Shown: positions 34,284 to 43,874, counted from the stretch's first letter. The stretch: DNA of 64,000 bases from Granulicella sp. (GCA_027450185.1 DAIDKF010000005.1:62304-126303), one strand, 5' to 3'. Numbers and translations: made by a program. The notes: generated by a model from the letters alone, not told the origin.

Positions 34284-34549
34284 CCAAGCCTCCAATTTTG
34301 GACAAGGATACGCTATGGCGGGTACCTTTCGCTGCTGATTTCGGCGGGAACGAGCGATTTTTCTGGGGCAAGGCCGGAGGGTGGCGTCGTCTGAGGCGCG
34401 CGGAGATTGCGCCAGGTGTCGTTGGGAGGCCGAGTCCGTCCGGGAAGCCGGTGCGGCAGAGGTAGACAGATAGACGGAGGAGAAGGCGGGACGATCTTTA
34501 TCTGTTTACAGCCTGGCCTCCACTGTCTGTTCTATACACTTGGGATTGG

Positions 34550-35791
34550 ATGAGATTGCATGGGCTTTCGATTGGACGGGCGCAGCGGGTGGCGGGGGTG
34601 CTGCTGCTGCTGCTGCTGGGTGAGTGCCTGTGGACGATCGGGCGTCAGCCGCTGGATGCGAATGACTATCGGTATGCGCACTGCGGACGGGAGATGTGGG
34701 AGGCACCGTCGGTGCTGCAGGGGTACTTTACGACCTGCGGGAATCTGAATGGCGATGGAACGCTGGCGTATCGGCTGGCGGGGTTTCCGTTGACGGCGCA
34801 GAGGATGGTGCTGCTGTCGGTGGACCACTTTCGCAAGCCGGAGAACCGGGTGTTTGCCAATGGCAGCCTGAACGGGACGACATGGGAGGCGAGGCACGAG
34901 CTGGGGTTTGTGAAGTACTTGCTGCGGCTGCCGTTTGTGCTGTTTGCGGTCTGGCTGGGAGGCGGACTGTGGTGGGTGTCGAAGCGGCTGTTCGGGCCCG
35001 AGGGCGGCGCGCTGGCGCTGGCGCTGTACTGCTTTTGCCCGGCAATTGTGAGGTACGCGACCCGGCCTAATAACGAGATTTTAGCCATGTGGGGGCTGTA
35101 TGGGCTGATCTATACGGCTATGGGCGTGGCGCATGCGCTGCAGGGGCCGCGGCGGAAGTGGAAGCCGCGGATTGTGTTGTTGACGGTGGCGCTGGGAATG
35201 ACGGCCATGGCGCACCTGCTGGCCGCGATGGTTGGGTTCCTGGCCGGCGGCGCGTTCTTTACGTATCTTGCGGAGCGGCGGCGGGCGTATGTGTCGCAGA
35301 TCATGATCTATGCGGCGCTGGGTGCGATGGTGATGGTGTTTGCCGGCTTCAGCTTCAAGGTGAGCGCGTTTCTGTATGTGTTCAGCGGCGGCAGCGCGCG
35401 AAGCTGGTTCTCGCTGGATGCGGCTCGGCGGTTTGCGATGACGCCGGCGAATGCGGGGATCGTGGTGGCGACGGCCGTGGCTGCGGTGGTGTATGGGCGG
35501 AACAAGGCCAGCCGGTACTTTGGCAATACGGCGCCGCTGCTGATGGTGCTGATGCTGTTCCCGCTGTATACGACGCAGGTGGTGAGCGCACCGTGGGTGT
35601 GGGCGCTGCCGTTTCTGTTTACGTTTGTGGGCGGCGTGTTTGCCGATGCGCTGGACCATCCTACCGAGCAAGGGCGCTCGCCGGGTGCTGCTGCGGGGAC
35701 GAAACAACGGAAGATGTTTGTGGCGCTGACGGTCGGCGTGGTGGTGACGCAGGCGGTGCTGTGCTGGGCGTCGATGGCCGGGGTGATGTGA
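34550..35791 (+). CDS. Multi-pass membrane protein, possibly GT-C glycosyltransferase-like
   Basis: 413-residue integral membrane protein with about eight to ten hydrophobic helices. The first (VAGVLLLLLLGECLWTIG) is followed by a ~90-residue polar loop containing HCGREMWEAPSV and ENRVFANGSLNGTTWEARHE. Then come several helices with short loops such as RYATRPNNEILAMWGLYG. Layout resembles ArnT/PMT-like (GT-C) proteins, but the catalytic DxD/ExD signature is not obvious, so function is left open. No good Shine-Dalgarno before ATG. Confidence 0.7.
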   Translation: MRLHGLSIGRAQRVAGVLLLLLLGECLWTIGRQPLDANDYRYAHCGREMWEAPSVLQGYFTTCGNLNGDGTLAYRLAGFPLTAQRMVLLSVDHFRKPENRVFANGSLNGTTWEARHELGFVKYLLRLPFVLFAVWLGGGLWWVSKRLFGPEGGALALALYCFCPAIVRYATRPNNEILAMWGLYGLIYTAMGVAHALQGPRRKWKPRIVLLTVALGMTAMAHLLAAMVGFLAGGAFFTYLAERRRAYVSQIMIYAALGAMVMVFAGFSFKVSAFLYVFSGGSARSWFSLDAARRFAMTPANAGIVVATAVAAVVYGRNKASRYFGNTAPLLMVLMLFPLYTTQVVSAPWVWALPFLFTFVGGVFADALDHPTEQGRSPGAAAGTKQRKMFVALTVGVVVTQAVLCWASMAGVM

Positions 35792-35795
35792 GTGA

Positions 35796-35838
35796 GGAGT
35801 AGAGAGTAAGGAGTAGAGAGTAAGGAGTTGAGGGTAGG
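35796..35838 (+). repeat. 14-bp tandem repeat
   Basis: GGAGTAGAGAGTAA occurs at 35796-35809 and 35810-35823, followed by a degenerate third copy. Lies just past the membrane-protein stop. Confidence 0.8.
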
Positions 35839-35912
35839 GGTGGCTGCGGTGATGTTGCTGCATGTTGATTGGAACCCGGTTGCGTGTTCGCGGAGTGGGT
35901 CTGCGGAGATTG

Positions 35913-35932
35913 CGTATAGGCTCGTATAGGCT
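35913..35932 (+). repeat. 10-bp tandem repeat
   Basis: CGTATAGGCT twice in a row, 34 bases upstream of the L,D-transpeptidase start; it may overlap that gene's promoter. Confidence 0.6.
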
Positions 35933-35965
35933 TTAGAGAACTGTAGTTTGAGGCATGGCTGCATC

Positions 35966-37825
35966 ATGAAGGTTCGCGTATCCGCGGTTGGCTCCGCTGT
36001 GTCAGTTGTGTTGATCTGCTGCGCGCTGCTGGGGATGGGTGGCTGCAAGGGCGGCGTGAAGGCGCTGCGGGCGCGATTTCATCCTCGGAAGGCGAAGTCA
36101 CCGCCGAATACGACGGACTATGCGGGGAATGTGGAGCGGCTGATCGCGGCTCCGGCGCTGGCGGGGTTGCGCAGGGAGAACTATGCCGAGGACCAGGCGG
36201 CGGTGGTGAAGTTTTACGACGATCGCGACGATGAACTGGCGTGGACGCGGGATGGCCGGCCGACAGGGGCTGCGATGGCGCTGCTGCAGTTGTTTGAGGA
36301 TGCGGCGAAGAAGGGGCTGAACCCGGAGGACTACGACGCCGATGCCGCGGGTGCGGGACGATGGTCGGCGCGGCTGAAGCGGCTGGATGCGATTGCGCGG
36401 ACGAAGGATGATTCGGAGGCGGCGCAGGATGCGGTGGCAAGGTTCGATGTCGCGGTGACGATCTCGGCGATGCGGTATGTGGAGGACCTGCATGTGGGGC
36501 GGATCAATCCGCAGACGCTGAACTTCGATATCGATGCGCCCGCCAAGCGCGCGGCGTTCGATGTGGCGGCGCTGCTGAACGATCAGGTGGTGGACGCGGT
36601 GGATGTGCCGGATGTGGTGGCGAGTGTGGAGCCGCAAAGTCCGCTGTACAAGGCGGCGGAGCAGTCATTGGCGACCTATCGCGTGCTGGCGATGGAGGAG
36701 AGTGCAGCGCCGCTGCCTGCGCTACCCGCGCTGCCGAGTGGGACCAAGCCGGTGGGCGTGGGGGGATGGTATGCGGAGGTGCCGCAGCTTTGGGCGCGGT
36801 TGCAGTTTGAGGGCGATGCACCGGCCACGGCGGTGGGGGATGCCACGGTGAAGGCCCCGGTGAGCTACAACACGGCGGTGGCCGCGGCGGTGAAGCAGTA
36901 TCAGACGCGGCATGGGATGCAGCCGGATGGGAGGCTGGGGCAGGCGACGATCGACAGCCTGAATGTGCCGATGAGGGTGCGCGTGCAGCAACTGGATGAT
37001 GCGCTGGAGCGCTGGCGCTGGCTGCCGGACAACTATATCGAGCCGCGCGTGCTGGTGAATCTGCCGGAGTTCATGCTGAGAGCGTATGAGCCGGACCATA
37101 CGCTGGCGTTCAAGATGGAGGTGGTCGATGGGCAGGCGAAGGGGAATCATGCGACACCGATGTTTGTGCGGCTGATGCGGTATGTGGTGTTTCGGCCGTA
37201 CTGGAATCTGCCGCCATCGATTATCAAGAAAGAGATTGTGCCGCACGTGATGCGCAAGGGGCTGGAGTATCTCGCGGCCAATGACTATCAGGTGTACAAG
37301 GCCGATGGCACGGTGGTGACGAACTTTACGGTGCATGATCTGGAGCACCTGCGCTACAACGTGCGGCAGATGCCGGGCAATAAGAATGCGCTGGGGCTGG
37401 TGAAGTTTCTGTTCCCGAACGAGTATGACGTATATATGCACTCGACGCCGGAGCTGGCGCTGTTTCGTCTGGCGCGACGGGATAAATCGCATGGCTGCAT
37501 TCGGTTGCAACATGCGGACCAGATGGCGCTATGGGTGCTGCATGGCGACCAGAAAGATCCGGATGCGGAGAATGGATGGGACGCGGATAAGGTGGACGTG
37601 GCGATGAACGGCGACCTGAATAATCGCACGGTGAATCTGAAGACGCCGCTGCCGGTGGTGGTGGGGTACTTTACGGCCATGCGGGATGAGGATGGGACGA
37701 CGCACTTCTTCGATGATCTGTATGGGTATGACAAGGATCTGGAGGCAGCGCTGGCCAAGGGTGGGCCGTATGAGCGCGCCGAGATGAAGATCAATCCGAC
37801 GCTGGTGCCGGGGGAGACGGAGTAG
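35966..37825 (+). CDS. YcbB-type L,D-transpeptidase with peptidoglycan-binding domain
   Basis: 619-residue envelope enzyme that forms 3-3 cross-links in peptidoglycan. The N-terminus is a lipoprotein-like or signal segment (VVLICCALLGMGGCKG; a Cys follows GG). A scaffold domain spans about residues 50-250. A PG-binding repeat follows (AVAAAVKQYQTRHGMQPDGRLGQATIDSLN, about 300-335). The YkuD catalytic domain is about 360-570 with active-site Cys in SHGCIRLQ near 512 and upstream His in YMHSTPE. ATG 35966 starts the signal segment; TTG 35948 is less likely. Its stop directly abuts the convergent dnaB stop. Confidence 0.92.
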   Translation: MKVRVSAVGSAVSVVLICCALLGMGGCKGGVKALRARFHPRKAKSPPNTTDYAGNVERLIAAPALAGLRRENYAEDQAAVVKFYDDRDDELAWTRDGRPTGAAMALLQLFEDAAKKGLNPEDYDADAAGAGRWSARLKRLDAIARTKDDSEAAQDAVARFDVAVTISAMRYVEDLHVGRINPQTLNFDIDAPAKRAAFDVAALLNDQVVDAVDVPDVVASVEPQSPLYKAAEQSLATYRVLAMEESAAPLPALPALPSGTKPVGVGGWYAEVPQLWARLQFEGDAPATAVGDATVKAPVSYNTAVAAAVKQYQTRHGMQPDGRLGQATIDSLNVPMRVRVQQLDDALERWRWLPDNYIEPRVLVNLPEFMLRAYEPDHTLAFKMEVVDGQAKGNHATPMFVRLMRYVVFRPYWNLPPSIIKKEIVPHVMRKGLEYLAANDYQVYKADGTVVTNFTVHDLEHLRYNVRQMPGNKNALGLVKFLFPNEYDVYMHSTPELALFRLARRDKSHGCIRLQHADQMALWVLHGDQKDPDAENGWDADKVDVAMNGDLNNRTVNLKTPLPVVVGYFTAMRDEDGTTHFFDDLYGYDKDLEAALAKGGPYERAEMKINPTLVPGETE

Positions 37826-39223
37826 CTAGTAGGCGTCGCCGGCGGAGTTGGTTGTGTGGGAGGTGTCGAGGTTTTCGAAGCGGGTGAAGTCGGCGAGGTA
37901 GGCTAGCTTGACCGAGCCGGTGGGACCGTTGCGCTGCTTGGCGATGATGATCTCGGCCTGGCCTTTGACGTCTTCGTTTTCGCGGTCGTAGTACTCTTCG
38001 CGGTGGATGAAGGCGACGACATCGGCATCCTGCTCGATGGAGCCGGACTCGCGGAGGTCGGAGAGCAGGGGCTTCTTGTCGCCGGTGCGCTGCTCGCTGC
38101 CGCGCGAGAGTTGGGAGAGGGCCACGACGGGGACGCCGAGCTCCTTGGCGAGAGCCTTGAGGCCGCGGGAGATGCTGCTGACCTCCTGGGTGCGGTTCTC
38201 GAATTTTTTCTGCGAGCTTCCGGATGAGCCGGTCATGAGCTGGAGGTAGTCGATGACGATGAGGTCGAGGCGGCCCTCCTGCTGGCGGAGGCGGCGGGCC
38301 TTCGCACGCATCTCGGCGAGGGTTATGCCGGGCGTGTCGTCGATGAACATCTTGGAGTTCATGAGACGGTCGAGCGCAGCGATGAGTTTGCCTTTGTCTT
38401 CGCGAGGGATGAAGCCGGTCTGGAGCTTGCGGCTGCCGACCATGGCCTCGGAGGCGAGCATGCGGCGGAGGAGGGATTCTTTGGACATTTCGAGCGAGAA
38501 GATGGCGACGACTTTGGCGTCTTTGACGGCGCAGTTCTGCGCGATGTTGATGGCCCAGGCGGTCTTGCCCATGCTGGGACGCGCGGCGATGATGATGAGC
38601 TCGGAGTTCTGGAGGCCGGAGGTCATCTTGTCGAACTCGATGTAATGCGTGGCCAGGCCGGTGACCTCGCGGCCCTGTTCGTAGAGAGCGTCAATGGAGC
38701 CGAAGGAGCTGGCGACGATCTCGGGGATGTTGGAGAAGCCGCGCTGGATGGCGGAGTCGGCAACCTCGGCGAGGCGGACTTCGACGTCGTTGAGGACCTT
38801 GGTGGCGTCTTCGGTCTGGTCGGAGGCCGCAGCCATGCCCTCGTTGAAGATGCTGAGGAGCTGGCGGAGAAGGCTCTTGTCCTTGACGATGCGGACGTAG
38901 GATTCGATGTTGGGGTTGCGCGGGATGCCCTCGGTGAGGAAGGCGAGGTAGGCCGCGCCGCCGATGGCATCGAGCTCGCGGCGCTTGGTGAGCGCGTCCA
39001 TGACGGTGATGAGGTCGACGGCGTGGCCGAGGGCGAGGAGGTCGACCATGACGCGGTAGATGCGCTGGTGGGAGTCGAGGGCGAAGTCTTCGGGGCGGAG
39101 CTTGGCGGTCGCGTCGGTGATGGCGACCGCATCGAGGAGCATGGCGCCGAGAACCGTGACCTCGGTCTGGATGGAGGACGGCAGGCCGTCGTTCGGTGTG
39201 GAGATTGTGCTGAGTGACGCCAT
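37826..39223 (-). CDS. dnaB: Replicative DNA helicase DnaB
   Basis: Hexameric 5'-3' helicase at the replication fork. The 465-residue protein has the N-terminal DnaB domain (LGAMLLDAVAITDATAKLRPEDF, YLAFLTEGIPRNPNIESYVRIVKDKS). The RecA-like domain has Walker A ARPSMGKTAWAINIA near residue 220, FSLEMSKESLLRRML, Walker B LDLIVIDYLQLM, LSQLSRGSEQR and LRESGSIEQDADVV. No intein is present. AAGGGA lies about nine bases before ATG. It ends with no spacer against the L,D-transpeptidase gene, so the two convergent messages cannot both have ordinary terminators outside coding sequence. Confidence 0.98.
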   Translation of the reverse strand: MASLSTISTPNDGLPSSIQTEVTVLGAMLLDAVAITDATAKLRPEDFALDSHQRIYRVMVDLLALGHAVDLITVMDALTKRRELDAIGGAAYLAFLTEGIPRNPNIESYVRIVKDKSLLRQLLSIFNEGMAAASDQTEDATKVLNDVEVRLAEVADSAIQRGFSNIPEIVASSFGSIDALYEQGREVTGLATHYIEFDKMTSGLQNSELIIIAARPSMGKTAWAINIAQNCAVKDAKVVAIFSLEMSKESLLRRMLASEAMVGSRKLQTGFIPREDKGKLIAALDRLMNSKMFIDDTPGITLAEMRAKARRLRQQEGRLDLIVIDYLQLMTGSSGSSQKKFENRTQEVSSISRGLKALAKELGVPVVALSQLSRGSEQRTGDKKPLLSDLRESGSIEQDADVVAFIHREEYYDRENEDVKGQAEIIIAKQRNGPTGSVKLAYLADFTRFENLDTSHTTNSAGDAY

Positions 39224-39238
39224 GAATGAATCGGTCCC

Positions 39239-39799
39239 TTACGGATGTACTGCGGCGGCTTGTAAGCGCGGGAGTTTGAGCTGCTGGATGATTTGCTCAG
39301 CAGCCTGCGATGGACTGTGTGTGCTGGTGTCGATTGAGATGCGCGGCTTTGGCATGTGGCCAGTTTCGAACACGCGTTCTGCGTGGAGTTTTTCAAAGAG
39401 AGAGATGGACGTCAGCTTGTGGAACTGGTGCCTGGAGGCGTTATCTATGCGACGTTTCAGTTCTTCCATGGGGGAGACAAGCTCGACGAAGTCGACTTCC
39501 CCGCCAGTGGTGGTAACCGTCTCGATTACGTTGTCAACGAACTCACCTCGAACGCTGCTTTCCGGATTGAATGTGAAGATAAGGCCTGGTAGATCAGTCG
39601 CCGACGCTGCCTTGAAGACGGATAACCACATCTCCTCACGCAGGGAGACGAAGGGCTCGCTACCGAACTCGAAGACCGAGAGGAGAAGATCAACGACGAG
39701 GTGATTGTGGAAGAGCTTGTACCCGGTGAGCGCGGCGAGTTCTTGCGCCACCGTCAGCTTGCCGGTGGCGGGAAGGCCGTAGATGAACACGAACTTCAT
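39239..39799 (-). CDS. P-loop kinase-like protein
   Basis: 186-residue cytoplasmic ATPase or kinase of the shikimate/adenylate-kinase-like class. Walker A is YGLPATGKLTVAQELA at residues 8-23. A conserved FHNHLVVDLL follows near residue 31, as in small AAA_33-type kinases. LVSPMEELKRRIDNASR resembles a lid region. Substrate unknown. It lies 15 bases upstream of dnaB on the same strand, so it may be co-transcribed. Confidence 0.8.
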   Translation of the reverse strand: MKFVFIYGLPATGKLTVAQELAALTGYKLFHNHLVVDLLLSVFEFGSEPFVSLREEMWLSVFKAASATDLPGLIFTFNPESSVRGEFVDNVIETVTTTGGEVDFVELVSPMEELKRRIDNASRHQFHKLTSISLFEKLHAERVFETGHMPKPRISIDTSTHSPSQAAEQIIQQLKLPRLQAAAVHP

Positions 39800-39933
39800 G
39801 GAACATCGATCTCCGCCGCCAGAGTGCTGGGAATAACTAGGCTAGCCGAGCGCGGGTTGTGGGTGTGGAAGGAAATGTGGGAATCGGGGCAGAAGCGGCG
39901 ATCCGGAGCCCGCCGCTTCTGCTGTTTTGCGAA

Positions 39934-41115
39934 TCAGGGCTTTGAGGTGCGTTCCGCGTAGACCTTCTGGGCAGCGATGAGGCCGTCGCCGAAGCTCGCG
40001 CCTAGTTGGGGGACGGATTTTACGACGACCTGCTCCAGAGCACCGATGAGGGCGATGGTGTCCATGTAGTCGAAGAAGCCCAGGTGGGCGATGCGGAAGA
40101 TCTGGCCCTTCATCTCTCCCTGGCCGTTGGTGATGATGGCTCCGAAGCGGGATTTCAGCTCCTTGACGAAGAGGCCGGAGTCTACGCCTTCGGGGGCGAG
40201 GACGGCGGTGGCGGCTGCGCCAGAGGCGTCGGGAGCGAAGAGTTTGAGGCCGAGCGCGAGGACGGCGGCGCGGGTCATGGCGGCGATGGTTTCGGCGTTG
40301 TCGACGAGGCGCTTGCGGCCTTCAACCAGGCTTCCGTCGCCTTGGGCAGCGATCCAGTCGAAGGCTGCGCCGAGAGCGGCGATGAGAGCGACGGCCGGAG
40401 TGTAGGCGGACTCGCCGTTCTTGGCGTTCTTGCGCTCCTTGCGGAGGTCGAAGTAGTAGCGCGGGTTGTAGGTGGCCTCCATGCGGTCCCATGCGCGGGT
40501 GCTGAGGGCGATGTAGCTGAGGCCGGGGGGGATCATGACGGCCTTCTGCGAGCCGCCGATGAGGGCGTCGATGCCGAGGGCGTCCATGTCGATGTGGGTG
40601 GTGCCGAGGCCGGTGATGGCGTCGACGATGAGCAGGGCCTCGGAGTGGGTGTCCTTGAGGAGCTGGGCGATGGCGGGGATGGAGTGGCGGACGCCGGTGG
40701 AGGTCTCGGTGGCCTGCATGAAGACGGCGCGGGTTTCGAGGTGGAGCGATGCCTTGACCTCGTCGAGCGAGAAGGTGTGGCCGTAGGGTGCGCTCACCAC
40801 GTCGACGTGACAGCCGAAGGCTTTGCAGATGCCGGACCAGCGCTCACCGAACTTGCCGGCAGTGAGCACGAGGACGCGGTCGCCGGGCGAGGTGAGGTTG
40901 GAGACGGAGGCCTCCATGGCGCCGGTGCCGGAGCTGGAGAGGAGGATGACGTCGTTGGCGGTGCCGACGAACTCCTTGAGCTGGGCGAGGACGCGGGTGT
41001 AGAGGGCGCGGAACTCGGCGGTGCGGTGGTGGATATCGGCCGCGGCCATGGCGAACTGGGCAGCGGGGAGCAGAGGGGTTGGGCCCGGCGTGAAGAGTCG
41101 CGTTTTACGGATCAT
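39934..41115 (-). CDS. Class V PLP-dependent aminotransferase (alanine-glyoxylate/serine type)
   Basis: 393-residue fold-type I aminotransferase, most like alanine-glyoxylate or serine-pyruvate aminotransferases. N-terminal FTPGPTPLLP and HHRTAEFRALY are typical. Phosphate-binding SSSGTGAMEASVSNL lies near residue 60, LLIVDAITGLG holds the pyridine-N Asp near 166, and GGSQKAVMIPPG has the PLP Lys near 191. It ends with the expected small domain (QGEMKGQIFRIAHLGFFDYMD). Substrates are not certain; it could serve serine synthesis. No Shine-Dalgarno; TAGAAT lies six bases upstream of ATG. Confidence 0.92.
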   Translation of the reverse strand: MIRKTRLFTPGPTPLLPAAQFAMAAADIHHRTAEFRALYTRVLAQLKEFVGTANDVILLSSSGTGAMEASVSNLTSPGDRVLVLTAGKFGERWSGICKAFGCHVDVVSAPYGHTFSLDEVKASLHLETRAVFMQATETSTGVRHSIPAIAQLLKDTHSEALLIVDAITGLGTTHIDMDALGIDALIGGSQKAVMIPPGLSYIALSTRAWDRMEATYNPRYYFDLRKERKNAKNGESAYTPAVALIAALGAAFDWIAAQGDGSLVEGRKRLVDNAETIAAMTRAAVLALGLKLFAPDASGAAATAVLAPEGVDSGLFVKELKSRFGAIITNGQGEMKGQIFRIAHLGFFDYMDTIALIGALEQVVVKSVPQLGASFGDGLIAAQKVYAERTSKP

Positions 41116-41121
41116 AGGGAT

Positions 41122-41127
41122 ATTCTA
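41122..41127 (-). promoter_or_regulatory. TAGAAT -10-like box before aminotransferase
   Basis: TAGAAT (minus strand), one base from the -10 consensus, ends six bases before ATG 41115. Confidence 0.5.
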
Positions 41128-41199
41128 ACGGGTTCGGAGATCTGGTACCGGCGGAGGTGGGCGCTGACCGCGTAAACTGGGGAAGAAGAGGTGAGAACG

Positions 41200-41679
41200 A
41201 TGGGTGCGATTGGGGAGAAGCTGGGCAAGGACATTATTGCCGCGATGAAGGCGCATGAGCAGGAGACGCTGACGACGCTGCGGATGGTGAAGTCGGCGCT
41301 GAGGAATAAGGAGATCGATAAGCGCGAGGCGCTGACGGATGCGGAGGAGCAGTCGATCCTGACGACGCTGCTGAAGCAGAGACGGGAGTCGGTGGAGCAG
41401 TTTACCAAGGGCGGGCGGCTGGAGCTGGCGGCGAAGGAGCAGTTGGAGATTGGGTTGATTGAGGGCTATATGCCGAAGTCGGCCAACGAGGACGACCTGC
41501 GCGCGATGGTGGCTGCCGCGGTGGAACAGGTGACCAGGGACAATGGCGGGACCAGACCAGGGCCGAAGGAGATGGGCTCGGTGATGAAGGCTGCGCAGGC
41601 GAAGATTGCGGCCAGCGGCGAGCGAGCCGATGGGAAGCTGGTGAGTGAGATGGTGAAGGCCGAACTGGCGAAGGGGTAA
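41200..41679 (+). CDS. GatB/YqeY domain protein
   Basis: 159-residue YqeY-like protein related to the tail domain of the amidotransferase GatB; its role is unclear, possibly tRNA-linked. Signatures are EKLGKDIIAAMKAHEQETLTTLRMVKSALRNKEID, QLEIGLIEGYMPK and a final GKLVSEMVKAEL. AGAGGT lies seven bases before ATG 41200, preferred over GTG 41191. Divergent from the aminotransferase gene across 84 bases. Confidence 0.95.
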   Translation: MGAIGEKLGKDIIAAMKAHEQETLTTLRMVKSALRNKEIDKREALTDAEEQSILTTLLKQRRESVEQFTKGGRLELAAKEQLEIGLIEGYMPKSANEDDLRAMVAAAVEQVTRDNGGTRPGPKEMGSVMKAAQAKIAASGERADGKLVSEMVKAELAKG

Positions 41680-41834
41680 GCGCACGCGGTCCTGCGGATC
41701 CCGGCTGGGTTTTGGAAGCTGTTGCGCACTCACGTCTGCGAGTCAGGGTGGGAGAGCAAGCAACCACAGAGGCTCAACATACAAGGGGGCGCACCACTGC
41801 GCCGCGCAAAATGCAGTACGGCTCCGGTCGAGAT

Positions 41835-41894
41835 GACGGACTGTTTCCGCTGAGACGGACTGTTTCCGCTGAATTGACGGATTCCTTGCCGTGA
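41835..41894 (+). repeat. 19-bp tandem repeat
   Basis: GACGGACTGTTTCCGCTGA occurs back to back at 41835-41853 and 41854-41872, with a decayed third copy (GACGGATTCC...CCGTGA) to about 41894. It fills the end of the 221-base gap between two convergent genes. A 6-bp hairpin (GGCGCA/TGCGCC, 41788-41803) precedes it. Confidence 0.8.
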
Positions 41895-41900
41895 TGGGGG

Positions 41901-43868
41901 TTAGCCGAGCCTGGGGTGGAGGAGTTGGAAGCCGGTTTTTTGCTGGTAGGCGTGGGCCAGGGTGCAGGCTTTGGCGTCTTGATAGAGCGGGGCGAGGAAG
42001 CTAAGGGAGACGGGGGTGTTGGGGCCGCCGTAGTCGGGCCATGGGTCGTCGGGAGTGGGGGTGAAGGGTGGAGCGTCAGGGCCGCGGAGGCCGTTGGGCA
42101 CGATGACGGCAGGTTGTCCGCAGAGGTTGGTGGCGGTGAGCTGTGGGCCGAAGCTGGGGGTGACGATGACGTCAAAGGGGGCGAAGGCTTCGGTCATCTT
42201 ATGCAGAGCAAGGGTGCGGGCGCGGGCAGCGTTGACGTAGTCGACCGCAGAGTAGAGGCGTGCGGTACGGAAGCTGTTGGGCCAATCGTAGGGCTCCTGG
42301 CCGCTGAGCAGGGCGTCGCGGCCGGAGCGGGTGAGATCGTCGAAGGCTGCGGCAGCTTCGGCCTCGAGCATGGGGACGATGGAGCCGAAGGGGAAGTCGG
42401 GGAGGGTGACCGGGGTGAGCGAGAGGCCCATGCTGCGCAGGGTTGCGAGGGCGGCGGTGTTGAACTTCGCATCGTAGGACTGCTGGGCGAAGCGGGCTTT
42501 ACGCTGTGCGATGCGCTGGTTGTACGTGTCGAGGTCCTTGCCGGTGAGGGCGCTGCCGGGCGGCTTGGGTGGGGCGAATGTTGGAGCGTCGAAGGCGGAC
42601 TTGATGTAGCCGACGCGAAGTTTGCGGATGTCGAGTGTGAAGTCGGGATTGAAGGCGGCGGGCTGCACACTGAGGTCGTGGCCGTCGGGGCCGTAGATGG
42701 CGTTGAGCACGATGGCGCAGTCCTCGACGGAGCGGGTGATGGCGCCGATCTTGTCCATGGACCAACTGAGGGCCATCGCGCCGGTGCGGGGAACGAGGCC
42801 GAAGGATGGACGCAGCCCGGTGACTCCGCAACGAGTGCTGGGGGACGAGATGGAGCCGAGGGTTTCGGTGCCGATGGCGAAGCCGACGCAGCCCGCGGAG
42901 ACGGCCGATGCACTGCCCGCAGAGCTGCCGCTGCTGCCCTGCTTCGGGTTCCAGGGGTTGCGGGTGCGGGCTCCGGGCTTGCCTGCGCCGGTGGGGTAGC
43001 CCCAGAGATCGCCCTGCGCGAGCGCTCCCATGGTGAGCTTGGCGATGAGGACGGCACCGGCTGCGTCGAGGCGCTTGACGACTTCAGCGTCGTAGTCGAA
43101 GCGCTGATCTTCAAAGCCGGCCGCACCCCAGGTGGTGGGATAGCCGGCGACGGCGAGGAGGTCCTTTCCACCCCAGGGAATGCCGTGGAGAGGGCCGCGA
43201 TGTTTGCCGGCGGAGAGTTCGGCGTCGGCTGCGGCGGCTTGCTTGAGGGCGCGATCCTCGGTGAGCGTGATGACGAAGTGCAGCGTGGGATCGAAGCGAT
43301 GGAGGCGTGCGAGGTAGAGCCTGGTTAGCTCCATCGATGTGACTTTGCGCGTGCCGAGGAGTTCGCTGAGCTGGCGGACGGAGGCAAAGGCGAGTTGCTC
43401 CTCATTCGAGGCGGAGATGCTTGCGATGCCGTGCGAGGGGCCGAGTTTGATGGGCTGGCGCGCGGTATTGAGCACTGTTCCGCCGGGGACGGGGTCGAAG
43501 ATCAAGGCGGGCGCGACGGAGTTGGGGAGGTTGAGCTTGCGGACTTCGACGATGTCTTCGCGGACGCCAGTGAGGCCTTCGATCATGAGCTTGCGCTGCT
43601 CCGGGGTGAAGGCTAGACCGGCGATGGCTGCGGCCTGCTCGATCATCTCGGGCGTGATGGGCGCGAAGGTTGGACTGGCGTGCGAGGGAGCGGATGATTG
43701 CGCGGCGGAGGAGTGGGTGGCGAGCGCGAGTAGGGCTCCGGGAAAGAGCGTGCCGCCGAGGCCCGCGGCGGCGGAGACGGAGAGGAAACGGCGGCGGGTG
43801 GCGTCGAGCGGCTCGGAGGTGGTGAGAGATTGGGTGTGGGCAAGAAAGCGCTGCGTGTCAGAGCTCAT
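41901..43868 (-). CDS. TAT-exported amidase (amidase signature family)
   Basis: 655-residue Ser-Ser-Lys amidase. A twin-arginine leader (DATRRRFLSVSAAAGLGGTLFPG) at about residues 22-45 predicts folded export. The amidase core begins near residue 165 (TSMELTRLYLARL). Catalytic Lys is in GIPWGGKDLLAV near 245, and the nucleophile region GSSGSSAGSASAVSAG near 325. A 100-residue N-terminal extension before the core is family-variable. ATG 43868 fits the TACCAT box six bases upstream better than ATG 43883. Substrate unknown. Follows the RND gene by 70 bases on the same strand. Confidence 0.92.
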   Translation of the reverse strand: MSSDTQRFLAHTQSLTTSEPLDATRRRFLSVSAAAGLGGTLFPGALLALATHSSAAQSSAPSHASPTFAPITPEMIEQAAAIAGLAFTPEQRKLMIEGLTGVREDIVEVRKLNLPNSVAPALIFDPVPGGTVLNTARQPIKLGPSHGIASISASNEEQLAFASVRQLSELLGTRKVTSMELTRLYLARLHRFDPTLHFVITLTEDRALKQAAAADAELSAGKHRGPLHGIPWGGKDLLAVAGYPTTWGAAGFEDQRFDYDAEVVKRLDAAGAVLIAKLTMGALAQGDLWGYPTGAGKPGARTRNPWNPKQGSSGSSAGSASAVSAGCVGFAIGTETLGSISSPSTRCGVTGLRPSFGLVPRTGAMALSWSMDKIGAITRSVEDCAIVLNAIYGPDGHDLSVQPAAFNPDFTLDIRKLRVGYIKSAFDAPTFAPPKPPGSALTGKDLDTYNQRIAQRKARFAQQSYDAKFNTAALATLRSMGLSLTPVTLPDFPFGSIVPMLEAEAAAAFDDLTRSGRDALLSGQEPYDWPNSFRTARLYSAVDYVNAARARTLALHKMTEAFAPFDVIVTPSFGPQLTATNLCGQPAVIVPNGLRGPDAPPFTPTPDDPWPDYGGPNTPVSLSFLAPLYQDAKACTLAHAYQQKTGFQLLHPRLG

Positions 43869-43874
43869 CTCGGG

